NCBI RefSeq assembly: GCF_040581485.1
Contig: NC_090129.1
Location: 32,970,764 to 33,034,763 of the forward strand
From: Linepithema humile
Taxonomy: Eukaryota > Arthropoda > Insecta > Hymenoptera > Formicidae
DNA length: 64,000 nt
Reading direction: 5' to 3'
In this document: piece after piece, positions 13,263 to 26,176 of the stretch
How the letters are laid out: each line of letters opens with the position of its first letter
How positions within the stretch are numbered: position 1 is the stretch's first letter
Notes under the pieces: generated by a model
The model's input: only the letters and a program-made list of their open reading frames with translations
Databases searched by the model: none
Told to the model about the DNA's origin: nothing
Made by a program: the position numbers and the translations under genes

Positions 13263-14518
13263 TGAATAGTGTTAGCTATTCTATATGTGGAATATGAATA
13301 AAAAATGTCAGTTTTATAACACATAAGGAAATACAGATAGAATAAACGTAGAAAAAAGAATAAAACAAAAAATTAGTTGTTACAATAATCTAACTACAGA
13401 AGCAACTAGGAAACACATGTAATTAATAAATTAACGGGTAAATAGGTCAATGTACACCGTATCGTATGGTACACAGGAAGCATTTCGACACATTATACAA
13501 CCGCTAAATAAAATCTAAGAGAATATGTGAGCATCTGCTCGTAATTTTATGCCAGTTTCGTTCCCTGTGCGCCACCGGCTACCGGCACACTTGTGTATTT
13601 GTCCCTCGTTATTTATATCTTATTTCTGTACTTCTTGTGACCCATAAGCGAGAAGGTAACAAAAGACGTCCCCCCGCATCTCCAAGAAATTACCAGAAGC
13701 TGAAACCGGAATGTTAAACTTACCGATATATCGTTAATGACTCGTGGAACTGCGACTGATTTACGCCTAATTGATAGCACACGTCTTTTAAATGCTTCGT
13801 GAAAGACTCTTAACGCACCGAACAGCCGACTTATGGCAAATTTTTCGCAAGCGCACGCCACGTGCTAGCGATATATCCCACACGTAGTAAAATACGAATA
13901 TGGCGACTCCGGTCTTCGCCGCTTCGTGCGCGCCTTGGAAATAGTAATGATAAGACGATCGTACGTGAATGAGGTAGAGAAACAACTAGCGAAACTAGCG
14001 GCCGGCAGCTGAACAAAATGAATTGTTTTCTAGGGACTACAGGTTGTTGGATAAAGTTCCTAAAAACCACACGTTTCTATTGGTGGACAGAGAAATGTTG
14101 TCCACGATCGATCATGCAAACGGACAAATCGATAGTTGCCGCTTGCGTTTCTTCAAGTCGCAGCGCTATCTTCAGAAATGAGTGCACTTGGTTGATGGTC
14201 GGCTACCGGCAAGAACGATGTTTTGATAACAATTCGCGTACGATATCGATATAACTATAAATTAACTAGCTGGAAAGGTAAGACTGTATCTTTGATATTA
14301 TGATATGAGATATGTATCTGATAACAATGGGAATCAATGTTTTACATTTTTATGTACGCAATAAATTATCATCTACACACGCGCTCTTATGAGCATCCTA
14401 CACTTCTACTTAGCATTGCCAAATCACACGCATAATGTTTAGATATTTGCGCATTAAATAAATACTCCAAAGCTATCTAGATGGCTTGTTAGTTGATCAA
14501 AAAATCGGTTAAAAAATT
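13263..14518. other. Non-coding DNA with no recognised gene
   Basis: AT-rich DNA gives way at about 13.55 kb to a more balanced composition. Several overlapping minus-strand ORFs near 13.6-14.1 kb (65-82 codons) share no frame or protein-like signature and look like chance products of a base-composition shift. No RNA gene was recognised. Confidence 0.35.
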
Positions 14519-14746
14519 TCAAATTAAATCTGAAGTAAACTGAAAGTGTAAGGCATTCGTGGCATCGTGCATATTTAGCAAAACATTGAATAGAGCAATA
14601 ATCTCTAATAGAACAATAATCATATAGAACATTATCGTAACTGGTCGAAAAGAACGCAATAAATGACTGATTCTCCTGTCCCGACATTCCAGCATTTCTA
14701 ACGCGCCATTTTCAACATCGAAATATTTTGACGCTGGAGCCGCCAT
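14519..14746 (-). CDS. Possible small single-pass membrane protein (75 residues)
   Basis: This short ORF begins at an ATG in excellent context (GGAAGATGGCGGCTCC) and ends in a TAA 75 codons later. The N-terminal half is polar (MAAPASKYFDVENGALEM). Residues about 37-57 (TIMFYMIIVLLEIIALFNVLL) form one strong transmembrane segment, preceded by basic residues that predict a cytosolic N-terminus. The surrounding reading frame is also open upstream to about 14959 but without an ATG. I recognise no family. The AAGATGGCGGC start motif is also a YY1/Pho-type site found at start codons of many housekeeping genes. It could be a real microprotein, the first exon of an undetected gene, or chance. Confidence 0.25.
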   Translation of the reverse strand: MAAPASKYFDVENGALEMLECRDRRISHLLRSFRPVTIMFYMIIVLLEIIALFNVLLNMHDATNALHFQFTSDLI

Positions 14747-17044
14747 CTTCCGTAGCAGTCTTCGTTTCCGCCGCGGCGATTTGGACGCGAGACGCGAACG
14801 CTCGTTTAGTTGTATTTTACTGGTTAAAATCCGGGAGTGCCGATTAACATGACGGGCGATTGCTGCAATATATTTTCCGCAGAAAAGCCGCGGATATCTG
14901 CGGGTGTTTCCTTGCGTTGAAATCAGTATGAAGAATTGAAGCGCCATAAGCGCGCGCAATAATTTTCATCGCGTAGACGAATAAAAAACGCTTGTTGTTA
15001 GTACGCGTTCGTAACTGATGACCTTCGCATGATCGTTAACTCGTCGATTTGTTTCGTTCGCTCAGAGTACGTATATACGCCTCGATGGATCACCGAATAA
15101 GTAAGGTAATATATAACCTACAATTATGCTTGTTGCGGCACAAAGTACGTTTCATTTTGCGTTCACATTTTACATACCGCGGCATGACAAATGCACGAGA
15201 TGACTTGCAAGGATTGATTTTTGTTTGCGTGTAACTAACAATAAATGGGTTTCAAGTAATCGTCGATTATTCGATGAAGCCGATACGAAACAGTCTACGA
15301 GCAGAATCTGTATTGTGTAGAGCAAACAGCAATATTCGAATTCATGAGTACAATTATTTGTTCATCGTTTAAATGTATGCATGATTGTAATAATGCAGAT
15401 CTTTGTGTGATGAAAAGAAAATGTATTATATGATTATAATCATTTTTGGATAATTTTTATAATTATAATTGTCATATCAGTTAAATTTTCCATACTTGTT
15501 AGATTCTACTTTACCATTCAGCAGTGTGGGTCACTCTGTAGTTATCGCGCGAGTTTTGCGCTGCCGATAAATATTTACTTCATTATTTCCATATCTTATA
15601 CGAGATGGCGCATTGAGAAATTCAGTGCAATGTTTATTATCTCATACGAAGTATACACGATATCTGCATGTTTTTCATATTAATTTAGATTTTAATCAAG
15701 ATTGCCAGAGTTTTTGTTTTTGAGTATAGATCAGAAACCAGAACAAGGTAAAAGATACATATTAATTTTGCTAGAGATTGCATGAAGAAGCAATTAATAA
15801 ATGTATTCAAAATTGAATAACCTAGAAACTTTGAGAATTTACTATCAGTTTCTTTCTCTTAATTCACACATTTTTTGCAAAGAATATAAAAATAATGAAT
15901 TAAATTGTATCGCTAGGATACCATTCAACACTAATAAAAATAGAAGAAGTGGCTCAATATACATGACAGATCAGTCATGATTATTATAACAATAGCAATT
16001 ACAAGTAGCATGTAAAATGTATTGTCATTATCGTTTATGAAATACTAAGGAAGAAGAGACGCGTTACTTTCCAATTTAACAGACGTGTTAGACTAGCTGG
16101 GAGGGATGCATGGAAATATCTATTGGTCTAGGACTCAGAGACCTTCGAGTAATGCACAGGGTCGTTTGATCTGGATGCGGGGCGTCGGGACGCAAGGTTA
16201 CAGCGGTCGTCGGGTCAGCAACACCACGGCCGTCCCTCCCGCTTTTCCCTTTCCACCCCGACTGCTGTCCCTCGTCCTCCCGCTGCCCTCGCCGTGCTCG
16301 ATGTACGTCTGCCCTTCCTTCCTACTCTCCTCCTCACCGAGAAAAAGAGTGATAGAGATAGGAGAGGGAATGAGAGAACGAGAGAGAGAGTTGCCGCCCT
16401 TCCACCCGTCTTCCTCGCTCGCTGTCCTTTATTTGTCCTCACTCGGTAGTACCAAGGAGTGCCATCTTCGCGAATCTACTACTGAGATTCTTATTAATAG
16501 TTATTGCGACATGAAATTGTGTCCTTGCTTCCACATACAGTACTTTTTCTCGGCATTCGAAAAGGGAAAGAATGTACGCGACGATATATGAACGCGAGTG
16601 TTTATCGTCTGATAACTAACCATACTCATATATCACGATGGCCACTTCCGCTCTTTATAATCCAACCTCTGGACTCTCTAAATCTCTTTCGAGAGTAGTT
16701 CTTACCCTGTCGTACACAAAAATATCTCTCCAAGAAAAAAAGAATATAAATTATTCCGATGATTCTTAACTTAGAAATTATAAAGTAAACATATTCTTAT
16801 CCCACTTAACATTTTTGCGAGTTAATTATAGCGCTTTGCAGTTGGGATAGAAATTAATAATATTTGATTAATTGTGAAAATGATCAAACAATCGTTACTA
16901 TTGGAGTCATGATAAAACGCAGTAGTCGGCAATCACCCCTTCGATGTCGTCGCATCATTTTTTTATAACACCGCCCTTCCATCGCGATACTTCACCACCA
17001 CTTGCACAGCCCAATGCGGTAGTCGAGTCGCTTGCAAACAGCCC
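14747..17044. other. Non-coding DNA with no recognised gene
   Basis: Mixed composition. A pyrimidine-rich, GC-richer patch lies at 16.2-16.45 kb. The ORFs it opens on both strands (for example 16106-16591) are full of Arg, Ser and Pro from simple sequence and lack any domain signature. Confidence 0.35.
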
Positions 17045-17125
17045 GGTGGAGGGGGTGTCTGGGTCACCCCCTTTCATGTTAGTCTGTCTGTCTGGCTGGC
17101 TACTTTCCTGGGGTTCGCAACCCCT
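17045..17125. repeat. GC-rich dispersed repeat, copy A
   Basis: The 19-base core GGAGGGGGTGTCTGGGTCA followed by GGGGTTCGCAACCCC recurs 1.3 kb downstream (18331-18430) in the same order and orientation. Between the two shared blocks the copies have diverged and differ in length. This looks like a small member of a dispersed or locally duplicated element. No tRNA structure could be drawn around the TTCGCAA motif. Confidence 0.6.
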
Positions 17126-18330
17126 GCTTGCCAAACGTTATACGAACCATGACACTGAAATGCACCGATTGTTTATGCGCACAAAGTCTCGCTGGTAATA
17201 ACTTTCCTGCCTCGTTAAATAGAGAATTTGCTTCGCAAAATAATGAAATCCGACGTTCTCTTTTTGCAAAATGAAATATTCTAGCTTTGACTTTATCATG
17301 AAAATTGAATGACGCGTGCTATCTTTCTAGCGAATGTTTATAATTCTTCATTATGCATTATAATAAATACATTTTCATTTTGTTAGCAATTATTAATTCA
17401 GATGAGAACGAAAGGAAAATCCTATGTAAAATTGAGCGCTTTCATGCCAACGCGTGCGCTCTCTAACAACGTCTATTAATTTTAATTAATGGAGAAAGTG
17501 TTAAAAGCAGTTCTAAGATATTGCGTTGTACGGCATCGCGATAGCGATTACATTCTGATTACTAATCTTTCAGTCGCGTGACATCACATATCCACATTGA
17601 TCAATATGCAAATATTGTTTTGTTCGAAATCGTTTATTGAATTGGTGGAAAAGTAATCGCCGTTTTCTATGAAATAAATATAATAAAATTTCTATTATAT
17701 TATTTCAGAACTGTTTTCTAATTTCCTGATTACTTCTGATGACGTTTAAACATCTGACAATCATCTGCGCCTACCTGAACATCATTATCGAGTATTGCGG
17801 TCTACCCTAACGGTGAGTCACTCATATTAATATTTATAACTGTATGTATTTGATCTCAATAAGAATGAAGAAAGAGGCTCGATGATACGACAACAAAAAT
17901 TAAAATATGAAGTACCGTATTTAATATTTAAATTAAGCCGTAGCTGCTATCTCAAAGCCGAAGTAACTAAATACACAATCAAGATAATAAATAAATACAT
18001 GTATTAATTTTGACAGAGAAACACAAAAGTAACAAAAACTTTAATAATATTAATTTTGATGGGAAAATCTACAATATAGAGACCTAATTTAGTTTCGATT
18101 GTTCGCATTCTAATCGCTTTTATGAAATATGATAAAAAGTACGAGTCTCATACGTAATGCACGAGTGCACAGTACAGTCAGTTTCATTTTTCGCGAATTT
18201 TTTTCACGTATGGATAAACGATATCGCGTTTATCGTGCTTGGGCGGTGCAACGGTTTATCAAGCAGACGGGGTTTTGCACCCTCGTTCCATCGACTATGG
18301 TGTAGGGCTCTAGAAGCAGCTACAGCTATC

Positions 18331-18430
18331 CGGTGGAGGGAGAATCGTCTGCTGGAGGGGGTGTCTGGGTCAATCCCCTCCAGTCTGGGGGTTCGCAAAC
18401 CCAAACGCATTTCCCGGGGTTCGCAAATCC
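18331..18430. repeat. GC-rich dispersed repeat, copy B
   Basis: This is the second copy of the element at 17045-17125. It shares CGGTGGAGGG, the 19-base core at 18354-18372, and GGGGGTTCGCAAACCC. The TTCGCAAA block is itself duplicated (18388-18402 and 18416-18430). Both strands are open across it for short distances, but no conserved protein is obvious. Confidence 0.6.
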
Positions 18431-18616
18431 GTGTGCGCGCGTCGTTACAACTCGAGTCCTATGACACATTTTCGATCGTCGGCGATGCTCCCTCGGAAAT
18501 GCTTGTTATCAGCAAAAAGTATTATTAGATCAACTTATCTTATTGCGTTTGCAATGTATGCATTTATATCGGATCTGCCGATTCCTCTTGATACAAATTC
18601 GATTAAAGTTACGATC

Positions 18617-18638
18617 TGTGTGTGTGTGTGTGTGTGTT
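18617..18638. repeat. (TG)n microsatellite
   Basis: About eleven TG dinucleotides in tandem, with no associated gene. Confidence 0.9.
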
Positions 18639-18839
18639 TGACACATAAAAAATCCACATCTGATCTTATAGATTCGTTCACATACGCGTAAGACAGGAGA
18701 CTTGAGAAATTCTATATAAAAAAAAAATCAGTAATAAAAAAAGTTATAATTAGGCTTTCGGAGCTTCATTAGTACGCCATTAGCAGCTTAACTTTTTATT
18801 ATGATATATTTAATTATTATTTAATTATCATACATTTAA

Positions 18840-21800
18840 ATTAATGCTAATTGATGCAGCATTTTCAATTTCACATCTCTCACAATCGGCGCTACATTTT
18901 GCGCTTCGCGAATTACCTCGTCGCATTTTTCTGAAAAGCGTGTAATACGCTGCACGCGCCGAACGTTAGCACCCGCGGGCAAACGCGTGGTGGTCGGCCA
19001 CCTACGTACGCGCATAATGCACGTGCTCGGGGAAGAAGGCACACGCATTGCAAGTAATAAAACTCGACGAAAATGAGTCGACGAGCATAAAAGTGGCACA
19101 ATTGGTTCAGTGGGGCGGTGCCCCTGCGGCCTTGGCGCGGGACAGTGAACCCCGTGGCCATGCGAAACGCATGCAGCACGAGTGCTGCACACGGTGTCCC
19201 ATGCGCTCCCTCCGCCCCCGACGCCGCGCCGTGCCCTCCTCTTCCCTCTGTCTCTCCCTTCGCGTCGCGGACTTTTACTCTTCCTTCGCCCGGCGTTGCA
19301 CCCGTTTTGCACATATGCAGCGTCCACTCTCGGGCGTTTTACTCGCCGTAATGCATGCGCAGGGCCGGGTGAAATAGCAGTTTGGCTTAGACGCCGGCCT
19401 GCATTCACGCCTGAATGTTGTCGTCCGATTAATTCGCACTTCGCAATCTCGCTCTGCGGTTAATATTGTTCATTCTTACCGCTCGATTTTTTTTCGAATA
19501 GTTATTTAGTCCCGCATGCATTATTCATGTAGCTTTTAATGCCACCAGCGATGTAGATAGTGGAAACGAGCCGTTTTCTCTCATCGTTAGGCGATGTTTT
19601 TTTCATATGTACAAGGTGAAAAGCTATTCTGTTAAATAACCGCAAACTCGTGGAATTTTAATATTGATATAATTTTGTTCTTATTTCGTATAACTAGAAC
19701 TCGGAATTGGAGAACACAGTAAGCGATTTCATTATATTACTTTTCGGTTCTCGAAAATTTCCGAATCCGCGAGTCAAAGTGGAGTGAAAAACAGCGCTCG
19801 CGGAATTTGTAAGTCGAATGAAAGACCGATTAGTGAATCGTTCGAGGTCGCGAAACGGTAGCAGATATGTCTCTCGATCAGAAGAGCATTAGCCATCCCT
19901 GGAAGCTGGTAGGCACGTACGCACGACGCGCCTGGATGCGTGTATGCGCGAGCGTTGCCACGCTCTACAAAGCCGATGAGCGAGCTAGCGCGTGGAGAAC
20001 ATTCACCCTGCTTGGTGCATCGGCCCTTTCACAGAGTCTCTCAAACGTAAGCAAAGTCGTGAATCGGCATCCGCGGTCTCTAGTTAAGGGCACCGAGCTG
20101 CCTTAATCAATCGTGCCACGATTCAGGAAAGTCCTCGGATATTTAGAATGAGAAATTAGACATTATAATTATGAAATCTCTTGTATATTTAATGAATCTT
20201 CACAATTTCCTCGCTCAGACTACAAAATCGAAGGAATTCGATGACTCTCGCGTTAGATTGAAAATTGTGGAAGCTAGGATTTATGAGGGAATCCAAGAAA
20301 CTTTTAAGGACACTCGACGCACACAATGTAGGACGAGGTAAATAGAAATCTTCTCGCTACTCCCGATGGATATATTGGTACCAATTTGCCGCGCCATTCC
20401 GGTCGTCATCGAGCGCATCCCTCGGTATAATCGGCATTAATGCCTCTCTCGGTCCTGGCATTTCTTTCTCCTTCCGCCGCTCTCTCGCTTCTTCGCCGGC
20501 CTCTTCCAGTCTTTCTCCCGGCTTTCTCCGTCTCGCCCTTGCGCAGCTGTTCGCGCGCGGCCGCGAGTCCTCGTGCAGCATTGGACATTGCACTCGGCGG
20601 CGCTTCTCGAGGGCGATCTCTCGGGTTGATGCACGCGGAATGCAGCCGAAGGCGGCCGAACATGCACCGAGGAGGACCGAAGTGGGCTACCAGCGTCGCG
20701 CTTGCAGCTGCAACGGTCATCTCGAGTTCGATGCACTCGCACGCCCGGGCTCTGTGCATGCACGATTCTGCACGAATGACTCAGCCGGCCCCGACGCACG
20801 AGGAGTACGACCTTGACCCGGCTGCACGTAGGTGCATCGCACCTTCGCGCCGATACCGAGAGCAAAATATGTCGCCACCCGTGTTGGCGAATTTCGTCGC
20901 ACCGTGAATTTTCATTCGCCCGTGGGCACTTGCCCTCCGATATAATCGCCTATCGTTACCTCCCAAACCGTTTGATCCAATTTTGCAATCGATACAATTG
21001 GCAATTCATACATTTGACTCGATGTAATAGATATTACGAAAACTCTCGCTGTTGCGCATTAAAGATTCATTTAGCCGCCGCGAATAAACAATGCTTTATT
21101 CTCGCGTTATCATGAAAGAAGCTGACGCGGCTCGCGTGACCTTCGCAGGAGCAGAGAACAATGACATCCGCGGCAAACATCGTGAGAAAGTGGTACATCG
21201 CGAAAAAAATAAACATTAAAGGCCGACGTGCGATGTACGGTACTTGTAATGCGAACGGATTACAGATGCTGGCAGATTACTGTGAACGATTGTGAATTTT
21301 TGCCGGTTCTCATGCCGGAAAGAGGTCCTGTCACGCCGCTGACGCGCATCCTTCCGCGGCTGAAGGACTCGCATTACTGCAGTTAATTTGCGTTCGTGCA
21401 TAGTTCAAAGTGTGTTGTCCCCAACGGCCGAGTTCAACGACTGCCGGACGAGAGCGAGACAAAGACTGAAAGGCCCTACCTCCTCAGGGTATCTTTATAG
21501 AACACAGTGTCATCGACACGGGGTGTATCCATTGTAAAGGTCAACGCATCTATTGCGGATAACCTCATCGACCATCGCGTTTATCGATCACGGAATGTTT
21601 AATTCGCTTCACAGGCGGCACGCAACGCGTTCATGCATTTCGATCGAGCCCACATCGACGCTTTATACACGGTGCTCCTTGTGTTCCGAGTATCCTTCGT
21701 TATATGCGCACGCATGAAATCGGAGTATCCTTTAATCCTTCGCAAATTCTATCGAGAATGTGAATTTTTCTTACAGAGAATCAAATATAGATCAGATCTA

Positions 21801-22365
21801 GGCTTATCAAATTTCATATTCTAACCTCCATTTCGCAATTTTTGCTTTGTGAACCTTTTTGAAAATGATTCGTGAAAATGATTTTAATTATATATATATC
21901 ACCGTGTCGTTACGATTGCGCTATCGTTTTTGAATTTGTCTAAATGTATTTCTGGATCGTGTGTCTTAGATATTATGAGAAAAAGCTAATCAGAATGATA
22001 GCGAATTTGAGCGTTGCGATTCTTCGCGCTTCGATTTGTTTCTTCTATATACAGTCGTGACGATGTCGCGTCTGAGGGAAGGTTATCGGCACGCATCGTC
22101 GGTATTTTTTCTTCGGTTTTCTTTCGAACGTGTATTTATATATCAGTGAGGGGATGTATTTTGGTCCATGGAAGTTGTAGCTACCACGCGGTGGCGACGC
22201 GCTTTTAACCTTGAACTGATGAACGAAAGCAGCCACGATTGGACTGCGATGTCCTGAGCTATTTCTGGAACGTCACCCTGGAGGACGAGATGTATCTCGC
22301 GTCGTTGATTTCACGTGTTTTCGTCTATTCTATCGTGCATTTTCTTTGAGCTTTTCAGGTTTTTT
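18840..22365. other. CpG-rich intergenic patches without a supported gene
   Basis: Two GC- and CpG-dense islands (about 18.95-19.45 and 20.4-20.9 kb) open many overlapping ORFs on both strands, rich in Arg, Pro, Ala and Ser. None shows a domain, a signal peptide or a consistent splice partner. Patches like these in a CpG-retaining insect genome can be promoters, enhancers or non-coding RNA starts, but nothing identifies which. Confidence 0.3.
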
Positions 22366-22389
22366 TTCCAAGGGGCGAAACCCTTGGAA
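22366..22389. repeat. Perfect 9-bp hairpin with GCGAAA loop
   Basis: TTCCAAGGG at 22366-22374 pairs exactly with CCCTTGGAA at 22381-22389 around the six-base loop GCGAAA. A run of T precedes it. It would be a stable RNA hairpin if transcribed, but no transcript is known. Confidence 0.55.
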
Positions 22390-23736
22390 TGTTCAATAGC
22401 TGCTGATACAATCGAAATAATAACTGACCGATATTTTTTTTTTTTGGAAAGTATGTTTATCTTGATTTGTTTTTGCGAATAAACAATCGATAAACAACAA
22501 ACACGAGTTGCACGGATAAAACTACGTTGCTCACGGTCGTTTATCCGCGCGTCAAATAATCATTATTTGTCTACTTCATTTCACATTCAATGAACAAATA
22601 TTTTGTTATTGCCGTTCTGCTATAATTTGATAAAACAGTGTCCTTGCTTTAATTACTGATTAATGGTAAAAGATCAGGGGAGCAATGCCTCGCGTTTAGT
22701 TGTACAATTACGTAGAACGTTTATATCGAGAAGTCGGCCGTCTTATCGTTCAAACATTTTTGTCGTCGCGCACTCTACTGTCCGAGTACAATGTATCTAC
22801 GCCGGAGACGCAAACAGCGAGATTCTTCCAAGGGTGTACGACCTAGCTGGCTAGATATCGCGGTTCAACTTTGCGCACGCTGCCTTTGTTCACGAGGGCG
22901 ACACCCTTTGCGCGTAGAGCGTTAGCCTTCGATCTCCCTTTCGTCGTATCTAATCGAAGTTCTCTGCGCAAGGATAAACAATTAATCATCTAACAATTGC
23001 ATATAAAATTTGTGGAAACTACAAGCCGCCGAAGTTAAACGAACCTAACCTTTTCGAAATTTGTGGGCCACATATTTTTTTAACAATGCTTAATTTATGC
23101 CTGCTTTTATAAAAGTTTACGAAAAATATTCATAATCCAAGTTTAATTCCACTTTATATTTACGAGACTCGATTTCAACGATTGATGTGCAAAAAATTGA
23201 CAGTTTTAAATCATAACGGAATCGGTAAATTAATAACGAGACTTGAAAGCGCGAGGGTCAATAATCTCCGATTTTGCTCCGTTATCGTTTCCCGCCGCCG
23301 CTTTCCTTATAAGTTATTAATCAGTCGCGGATTATATGTACACGCTGCGCCAATGCGGAAAAACATTCGTCGACGGTGTCGACGACGGGAGCTGATTTCA
23401 TTTTGGAACAAGGGCATCGGGTGCCATCGCGGCTGCTGCGGGGCTTAGTGTCGCAGTATCCGCTGTCGCAAGAAGAGCTGTCGCGGTTCTTGGCACGGGT
23501 ACAGGAGAGTTGAACGCACCGTCTAATTTTACGTGCGTCCACGCGACATAGTGCTTTCCTCTAGGTCTAGAGCAAACACTGCTATTAGACAGACATGCCG
23601 AGATCGCAGTTATATTAATTATTTACCACGATATATTTATAGCAATATGAATTCGCGAATAAAACGCAAATCTGTAAAGATATGCAGTCGTTATCTAATT
23701 GCTAAAAAAACAAAGGATTCGCGAACAGAATTCATC

Positions 23737-23740
<4 letters not shown>

Positions 23741-23776
<36 letters not shown>
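23741..23776. repeat. (AG)n microsatellite
   Basis: An uninterrupted AG run of 36 bases. GA tracts of this type can bind GAGA-factor-like proteins in insects, but no promoter is evident next to it. Confidence 0.95.
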
Positions 23777-23779
<3 letters not shown>

Positions 23780-24266
23780 TTGCGCAATTGTAATGATATA
23801 CCTACCTATCTTTACATCTTTCGGCTGCAGCTACGCGACTCCCCGTCGGTGAGATGAAGGCGGGATTTGTTTCGTTTATGAAGACGAATGCGAAGGAGAG
23901 CATTTGAGTATCATTGTTTTTGTTCTCGCACATTATTTCGCAGAATAATTGCCATTTTATTTTTTATTTTTTTTTTAAGCACAGCTCGCGCATCAATCGT
24001 TATCATATTTTTTCCCATGTAATAATCGCTCGTAATTAACGCAACAAATTATAAAATAGCAATTACCAAGCTGCCATTAGCTTGATACGATATGTGATGG
24101 ATGCGCGGCTACACTACAATACTAAAAGAATGAAAAAATTTTTGCTAAACATTTATGTCGCGTCGCGCAATAAGCATTTCTCATCTGGCTTTGAAAAGGC
24201 CAACCGTTCGGAAGGGCCGACGGGAGGTTTAGCGATGCATTCGATATTTGTCATCGGTCGGCCGCA

Positions 24267-24289
24267 GTCGCGTCGCGTCGCGTCGCGTC
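24267..24289. repeat. GTCGC pentanucleotide repeat
   Basis: Four to five tandem GTCGC units inside a CpG-rich block. Five-base periodicity is not expected of coding sequence, which is one reason the overlapping ORFs here were not accepted. Confidence 0.85.
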
Positions 24290-25587
24290 TCGCTCACACA
24301 ATCGAGGCGACAGAGACCGCGTCAGAGGTGGAAGTCGCCTCCCCACGCGGCCGAGAGCCCTCGTCTGGCTTCTGGAAGGAGGTTGTAGGGTAGGGAAGGT
24401 AGGAGGTTGAGGTCGTCGGCGCTCGCGGGAACGAGGCATTGACCTCCAGTGAGTTAGGATGTCTGCCGGTATTGATTCGACGGCGATGCAGCGCGGATTC
24501 GGGGGCGGCGAAACGGGAATACGGGAATACCGGGACGCCGCGCCGGGTAGGACGGGCGCGCGGTCGGGAGGGACGGTGAGAAGCGGCTGACGCTCCGGAG
24601 GGACGACATTCAGCGGCGGGAGGGGGGTGGGGGGGGGGACCCGGGGGCCCTGGAGGACCAAGGGGACGGCGTCGTCGGGGGATGGCGAGACTCCCCGGAC
24701 CGGGAGGGCTCGCGGCGAGGGACGGAGTGAGAGAAGGAGGGTGCAACGTACTGGGGCAAACTTTCCTCTCGCTCTTCCGTGGCCGTAACTCCCTCGTTTT
24801 GCCCGACTGGCATGAGCAAAAAGAGCCGTGAGCTCGCAGACAGGGCGGTTGCCAACCTGGAAGACCCATTAACCCTTTGAGCCGGGCTCTCCTGTTCGAC
24901 AACAATTTTTTTTTTTACAGAGCTTAAAAGAGTTCTTTAAACGCGCGAAAGTTTATCAGCGAGCGCAGCACAGACGATTCGATCTATCGCGCATACTCTT
25001 TTCTAAGAATCTTATCATTTTATATTAATGAAAATAATATTTAATAGCAGGCATTTTTTACTGCAGTTTTCATTATCACGCAGACAAGTGTCCGTTTGAT
25101 GCTACACTTTTTGATATTTTATTCATAACAGAAGTAATAACGAACGAATGATTAACGTGATAATAAACGGTGTTAAATAAACGGTCTGCCCGTACTCGTT
25201 TCTGCAAAGTACACGTTAGCAAGCATTGATAGCCCCCGGGTGCGACGCGACGCTTGTTCGGTATACGCAACGGGGTGGCGGTAGCTTGCGAGGAAGTGGT
25301 GCAACGGAGAGGGAATGTCGGTGGGGTGTCCGGGCACGGAGGACGAAATTCTGCAGACAGGATGGCGGCACTGGGGCGAACTTTCGCTCTCTCGCACTGC
25401 AGTGCCACTATGCCATTGCCACGTCCTGGCAATACGTTAGCCCATTTTGGCTGTCTAGTATAATTAGGAATCATTTTAAAAAAAGGACATATCTCGCATA
25501 AATAAAAATTGCACAAAGGTGTTTATAATACGTTATTGATCTCGAGATATCTCAACGCTTAAAATATAAAATGCAAGAATGAAATGC

Positions 25588-26176
25588 AACACTTCTTAAT
25601 TTACATGAAATCAGTTTTTACTGATATTTGTTAAATATTCAATAGTCGTCAACAGAAATATATAAATTATGAAATACTATAGAAATATAAAATACTTTTA
25701 GTGTCAAAATTTATTATGAATTGACAATTGAATTTTTTGTGTGATTCGAGTGTTTTAAATAATCTCTTTTATAAATGAAAAATTATTATTTTAATAATTG
25801 TTATTTTTGCGAAGTTATTGTCTTGCAATGGATAATATTTACGTTTCATTTTTCCCATGTATTTTTAACGCTCGATGCAACAACACTTCTTAATTTACAT
25901 AAAATCAATTATTTACTTACATTTGTTAAATATTAAATAGTTGTTAACAGAAATATATAAATTATAAAATACTATAAAAACGCTAAATAGTTTTAATGTC
26001 AACATTTATTATGAATTGATAATATGAATCTTTTGTGTGATTTAAGTGTTTTAAACAATCTTTTATAAAGGAATTAATATTTTAGTACATTGTTATTTTT
26101 GCAAAGTTATTGTTTTGCAGTGGATAATACTCGCGTTTTCTCCGTGTATTTTTCCCGTATATTTTTAACGCTCGAT
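25588..26176. repeat. Tandem duplication, two copies of about 290 bp
   Basis: Copy 1 (25588-25876) and copy 2 (25882-26176) align along their full length. Both begin AACACTTCTTAATTTACAT and both end ATTTTTAACGCTCGAT. Differences are scattered substitutions and a few small indels. Both copies are AT-rich, non-coding and without terminal inverted repeats. Two copies with this much divergence suggest an old head-to-tail duplication rather than a satellite array. Confidence 0.95.

Larger units (their letters stand above)
22390..25587. other. Non-coding DNA with GC-rich block and simple repeats
   Basis: This stretch includes a strongly GC-rich block at 24.25-24.9 kb with G-runs and pentamer repeats. 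Its minus-strand ORF (24294-24905) translates to a Pro/Arg/Ser-rich chain without any domain. The phrase ACTGGGGCAAACTTTC at about 24750 recurs as ACTGGGGCGAACTTTC at about 25370, which hints at a diverged local duplication. No gene is supported. Confidence 0.3.

Noticed and set aside
17105..17125. GGGGTTCGCAACCCC, resembling a tRNA T-arm / B box
   Set aside because: No A box, acceptor stem or anticodon arm could be fitted around it. It belongs to the local GC-rich repeat.
20406..20907. Overlapping ORFs of 117-155 residues on both strands
   Set aside because: All frames are open because stop codons are rare in this CpG-rich stretch. There is no protein signature.
24294..24905. Minus-strand Pro/Arg/Ser-rich ORF of 203 residues
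   Set aside because: It lies in a GC-rich block with G-runs and pentamer repeats. It has no domain, and several other frames are open over the same bases.
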